DNA of 64,000 bases from contig NCGF01000001.1 of the NCBI GenBank assembly GCA_002281485.1, positions 186,001 to 250,000 of the forward strand, in the 5' to 3' direction. Within the stretch, counting starts at the first letter, position 1; every line of letters begins with the position of its first letter. A model generated the notes under the pieces. The model did no database searches. It was not told the DNA's origin and saw only the letters and a list, made by a program, of their open reading frames with translations. The translations under genes were made by a program, and so were the position numbers. Below are positions 61,615 to 64,000 of this stretch, in pieces. This DNA is from Sphingomonas sp. 28-66-16 (lineage in GTDB: Bacteria; Pseudomonadota; Alphaproteobacteria; Sphingomonadales; Sphingomonadaceae).

Positions 61615-62894
61615 GCGACATGATCGACGCGCGGATGACCGCGACCCACGCCGCCAACGCGTTTCAGAAGGCCAATCAGGCGCGCTTCAAGGAAGAGGTC
61701 ATCGCTGTCGGCGCGCCCTATGTGATTGCGGATGCAGTGACCCCGCACGAAATATTTCACGCGCTCGATATCCCGGTGATTTCGCTGCCATGGTATTCGG
61801 CGATCATCGCCGCAAAGCAGTTGTCGCCCTATTATTTCGGGCTGATGGACCGGCTCGGCTATCATGACGGGCTGCCACGCTACGGCTCGCTGCCCTTCAT
61901 GACCACGCTCGACGGCGATCCGGAGCGCGCGCCTTATGGGGGGCTTCCCCGACCGCTGATGATCCTCGAGCGACTGCGCGGCGATTTCGGGCAGAAGATC
62001 GGCGAGCAATGGGCGCGCGCGTTCGGCGGGGTGCCCCTCGTCGCGCTCGACAGCTCGTCGCAGATCGAGCTCGGCAGCCCCTGGTTCGAACGCAACCAGC
62101 GCGATTGGGAGACGCTGTACGAGCCGCATCGGCTCGATTTTCAGGTCGAGCAGATCAAGGGGATCGTCGCCCTCGCCGAGGGGCTGTCGCACCAGGCGCT
62201 GGACCCGGGAAAGCTCCGTCGGGTGATGACGCTGGTCAATAAGGTCGGCGAGCAGGTCGATCGCGCCAAGCGGATCATCGGCGGCACCAGGCCCGTCCCG
62301 GTCTCGCTCCCGGATCAGCTCACCAATGTGATGGCCGCGACCTGGAACCGCGGCGGCCAGTGGGCGGTCGACCATATGACCGCTTATTGCGACGAACTCG
62401 AGCAGCGCGTCGAGAAGGGCTATGCCATCTGCCCGAACGAGAAGACCCGGCTGTTGTGGATCAACAACGGCCTCTGGTTCAATACCGCCTTTTATCGCGC
62501 GTTCGAAGAACGGTACGGCGCCGTGTTCGTGTGGTCGATGTATTCGAATTTCCTGTCCGACGGCTACCGCAAATATTTCGACGATGGCGGCGATCCGCTA
62601 CGCGCCCTGGCGGCACGGCACATCAGCATGAACGAGCAGCTTCATCTGCCAGGCTGGATGGCCGAATGGATCGTCCAGCAGGCGAGGGACTATCAGGCCG
62701 ACGGTGCGGTGATGCTGGTGCCGATCGGTGATCGGATGAGTTCGTTCGGCACCAAAATCTGTCAGCTGGCGCTTGAGCGCGCGGGCATCCCGACCCTTGC
62801 GCTCACCGCCAGCATGGTCGACTCGCGCCTTTGGGACAATGATGCAATGATGGCCAGGGTAGGTCAGTTCATCGAGGAGCGTTTGCAAGCGTGA
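61611..62894 (+). CDS. 2-hydroxyacyl-CoA dehydratase/BcrB-like large subunit, cluster cysteines missing (module 3)
   Basis: 427 aa. Seen: TPHEIFHALDIPVISLPWYS, YGGLPRPLMILERLRGDFGQ, RLLWINNGLWFNTAFYRAFE, VFVWSMYSNFL and AVMLVPIGDRMSSFG. Against HadB, the cysteine blocks LLCCNNIC, EGIPCW and NRSC read MILERLRG, NNGLWF and IGDR. Closest in layout to the module 2 large subunit (both have a (V/I)CP-x-E block not found in module 1). Coupled by ATGA to the small subunit and by GTGA to the MarR gene. Confidence 0.82.
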   Translation: MSDMIDARMTATHAANAFQKANQARFKEEVIAVGAPYVIADAVTPHEIFHALDIPVISLPWYSAIIAAKQLSPYYFGLMDRLGYHDGLPRYGSLPFMTTLDGDPERAPYGGLPRPLMILERLRGDFGQKIGEQWARAFGGVPLVALDSSSQIELGSPWFERNQRDWETLYEPHRLDFQVEQIKGIVALAEGLSHQALDPGKLRRVMTLVNKVGEQVDRAKRIIGGTRPVPVSLPDQLTNVMAATWNRGGQWAVDHMTAYCDELEQRVEKGYAICPNEKTRLLWINNGLWFNTAFYRAFEERYGAVFVWSMYSNFLSDGYRKYFDDGGDPLRALAARHISMNEQLHLPGWMAEWIVQQARDYQADGAVMLVPIGDRMSSFGTKICQLALERAGIPTLALTASMVDSRLWDNDAMMARVGQFIEERLQA

Positions 62895-63388
62895 CGACAA
62901 AGGTCGAACCATATGAACCGGTGACCCCCGCGCCGCGTGACGACAGCCAGTTCAGCATCGGCGTGCTCGAAGACGTTCTTGTTTTTCGATTGCGCCGGAT
63001 CCGCAATCACATGACCGAGACTTTTCGAGCCGGCGGCTGGCGCGACGGCTTGAAGCCCGGCGAGTTCACCACACTGGCGCTGATCGTCGCGAACCCGGGC
63101 ATCTCTCAGATCGATCTCGCGCGGGTCGGCGGATTCGACCAGACTTCGCTGGTCGGGATCATGGACGATCTCGAAAAGCGGGCCTGGGCGATCCGTAGCA
63201 AGGATCCGGGAGACCGACGCCGCCACCGGCTGACCGCCACGCCCGCGGGTCATGAGGCGCTGGAAAATCTCTTCGAACGCGCACTCGACAATGAGCGCGA
63301 AGCACGGGGAGCGCTGACGCGCGAGGAATTGAAGATATTCCTGCGCGCGCTCGACAAGATCTATCGTCGGCTGCTCGACAATAGCTGA
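62891..63388 (+). CDS. MarR-family transcriptional regulator (module 3)
   Basis: 165 aa. Seen: LKPGEFTTLALIVANPGISQ, recognition helix DLARVGGFDQTSLVGIMDDL, and a wing SKDPGDRRRHRLTATPAGHE. Start is GTG 62891, overlapping the large-subunit stop. Being the last gene of the operon, it would be co-produced with the enzymes and could autoregulate the promoter near 55700. Not closely related to the other three MarR proteins here. Confidence 0.85.
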   Translation: MTTKVEPYEPVTPAPRDDSQFSIGVLEDVLVFRLRRIRNHMTETFRAGGWRDGLKPGEFTTLALIVANPGISQIDLARVGGFDQTSLVGIMDDLEKRAWAIRSKDPGDRRRHRLTATPAGHEALENLFERALDNEREARGALTREELKIFLRALDKIYRRLLDNS

Positions 63389-63641
63389 CAGTCATTTGGC
63401 CGCAGGCGAAACGGTATGTCGGCTTGCCCGGAAGAAGACGCTGGCTTGTCGGCATGCCGGCATTGACCCTGGATCGAGCATCGCCCGCTGATCCGCCCGG
63501 TTGGTCGGTGGTCGTCAGGCGGCTTGGCGGCGCTGGTCGTCTCCTGATTGCGGCAACGCGACAAAGACCTGATTTGCAGCAAAATGCTATTGCGCGCCCG
63601 AAAATGGCTGTTATTTGGCATAACTATCGATGGAGATGATG

Positions 63642-64000
63642 ATGGCAACACTGGCCGACCCTGTCACTTCCAGGACGTTCGAGCGGATGAACCCCGTCAC
63701 CGGGGCCGTGGCGACCACCGCACCCGCGGCGAGCGTCAGCGATGCGAACGCTGCGGCGGACGCGGCCCAGGCCGCTTTCGAAACCTGGTCGCAAACGGGC
63801 CCCAACGCGCGGCGCGCGCTGCTCAACGAGGCAGCGGTCGCGCTCGAGGGAAAGGCCGACGCCTTCGTCGAGGCCATGGCCAATGAGATCGGCGCGACCG
63901 AAGGCTGGGCGCGATTCAATCTCATGCTCGCGGCGGGCATGATCCGCGAAGCGGCAGCGCTCACCACCCAGATCGTCGGCGAGGTCATTCCCTCGGACAA
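63642..64000 (+). CDS. Aldehyde dehydrogenase, N-terminal part (gene runs off the window)
   Basis: About 120 residues are visible. Seen: RTFERMNPVTGAVATTAPAA, DANAAADAAQAAFETWSQTG, ALEGKADAFVEAMANEIGAT and GWARFNLMLAAGMIREAAAL, typical of vanillin/salicylaldehyde-type dehydrogenases. The catalytic Cys and Glu lie beyond the window. Three consecutive ATG codons (63636, 63639, 63642) follow GGAG; the last is best spaced. The 253-nt gap before it, with AT-rich sequence at 63580-63630, probably holds its own promoter. Confidence 0.85.
   Translation, partial: MATLADPVTSRTFERMNPVTGAVATTAPAASVSDANAAADAAQAAFETWSQTGPNARRALLNEAAVALEGKADAFVEAMANEIGATEGWARFNLMLAAGMIREAAALTTQIVGEVIPSD

Noticed and set aside
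44301..62894. Ordinary anaerobic 2-hydroxyacyl-CoA dehydratase or benzoyl-CoA reductase
   Set aside because: Ligand cysteines are missing and no activator or ferredoxin genes accompany the subunits.
1..64000. CRISPR arrays, insertion sequences, integrases, tRNA or rRNA genes
   Set aside because: Scanned for direct repeats with spacers, transposase/integrase motifs and tRNA arm patterns; none found by eye.

Overview
The window looks like the chromosome of an aerobic, high-GC alphaproteobacterium of the Sphingomonadaceae type. This is inferred from five TonB-dependent receptors, a tryptophan-halogenase-containing glucan locus, abundant CaiB/BaiF CoA-transferases, short-arm LuxR/LuxI genes and tight ATGA/TGATG gene overlaps. 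No tRNA, rRNA, CRISPR array, transposase or integrase was seen.

Region 1 (1-12542, + strand) is an alpha-glucan/maltooligosaccharide utilisation operon. It holds the end of a TonB-dependent receptor, a tryptophan-halogenase homologue, two GH13 enzymes, a GH97 alpha-glucosidase, an esterase, a second halogenase homologue and a FucP-type sugar permease. Nearly every gene overlaps the next by a few bases.

Region 2 (12553-15369, - strand) is a quorum-sensing set: luxR, luxI, a phytanoyl-CoA-dioxygenase-like oxygenase and a winged-helix protein. A perfect 18-bp dyad lies in the luxR leader. Region 3 (15705-22337) holds a cobalamin riboswitch and btuB-type receptor, an MscS channel, a small lipoprotein and an orphan AceE-like thiamine-diphosphate enzyme.

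Region 4 (from about 22626 to the end) is catabolic and accessory in character. It begins at what looks like a truncated gene start and ends in an aldehyde dehydrogenase that runs out of the window. Its first part (22634-30850) pairs a receptor and an AAHS-type transporter with two PuuE-like hydrolases and a cysteine hydrolase, flanked by two near-duplicate MarR regulators. Next comes a seven-gene overlapping operon (36636 down to 30869): thioesterase, MFS, GST, CoA-transferase, AhpD-like protein, LigI-like amidohydrolase and enoyl-CoA hydratase. It is followed by an MFS/CoA-transferase pair and a further MFS/MarR pair.

The most unusual part is 41491-63388. It holds three separate two-gene units homologous to the two subunits of 2-hydroxyacyl-CoA dehydratase/benzoyl-CoA reductase (HadBC, FldBC, BcrBC). 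Two of the three sit in operons with a family III CoA-transferase, which is the HadA-HadBC/FldA-FldBC arrangement of anaerobes. In all six proteins the cysteines that should hold the [4Fe-4S] clusters are absent or almost absent, and no ATP-dependent activator gene is present. The neighbours include paralogous receptors, MFS transporters, a DECR1-like 2,4-dienoyl-CoA reductase, a ketopantoate-reductase-like enzyme, an enoyl-CoA hydratase/isomerase, a quinone oxidoreductase and MarR regulators. I infer an oxygen-tolerant, cluster-free branch of this enzyme family acting on CoA thioesters of an imported substrate. The substrate and the reaction cannot be read from the sequence.
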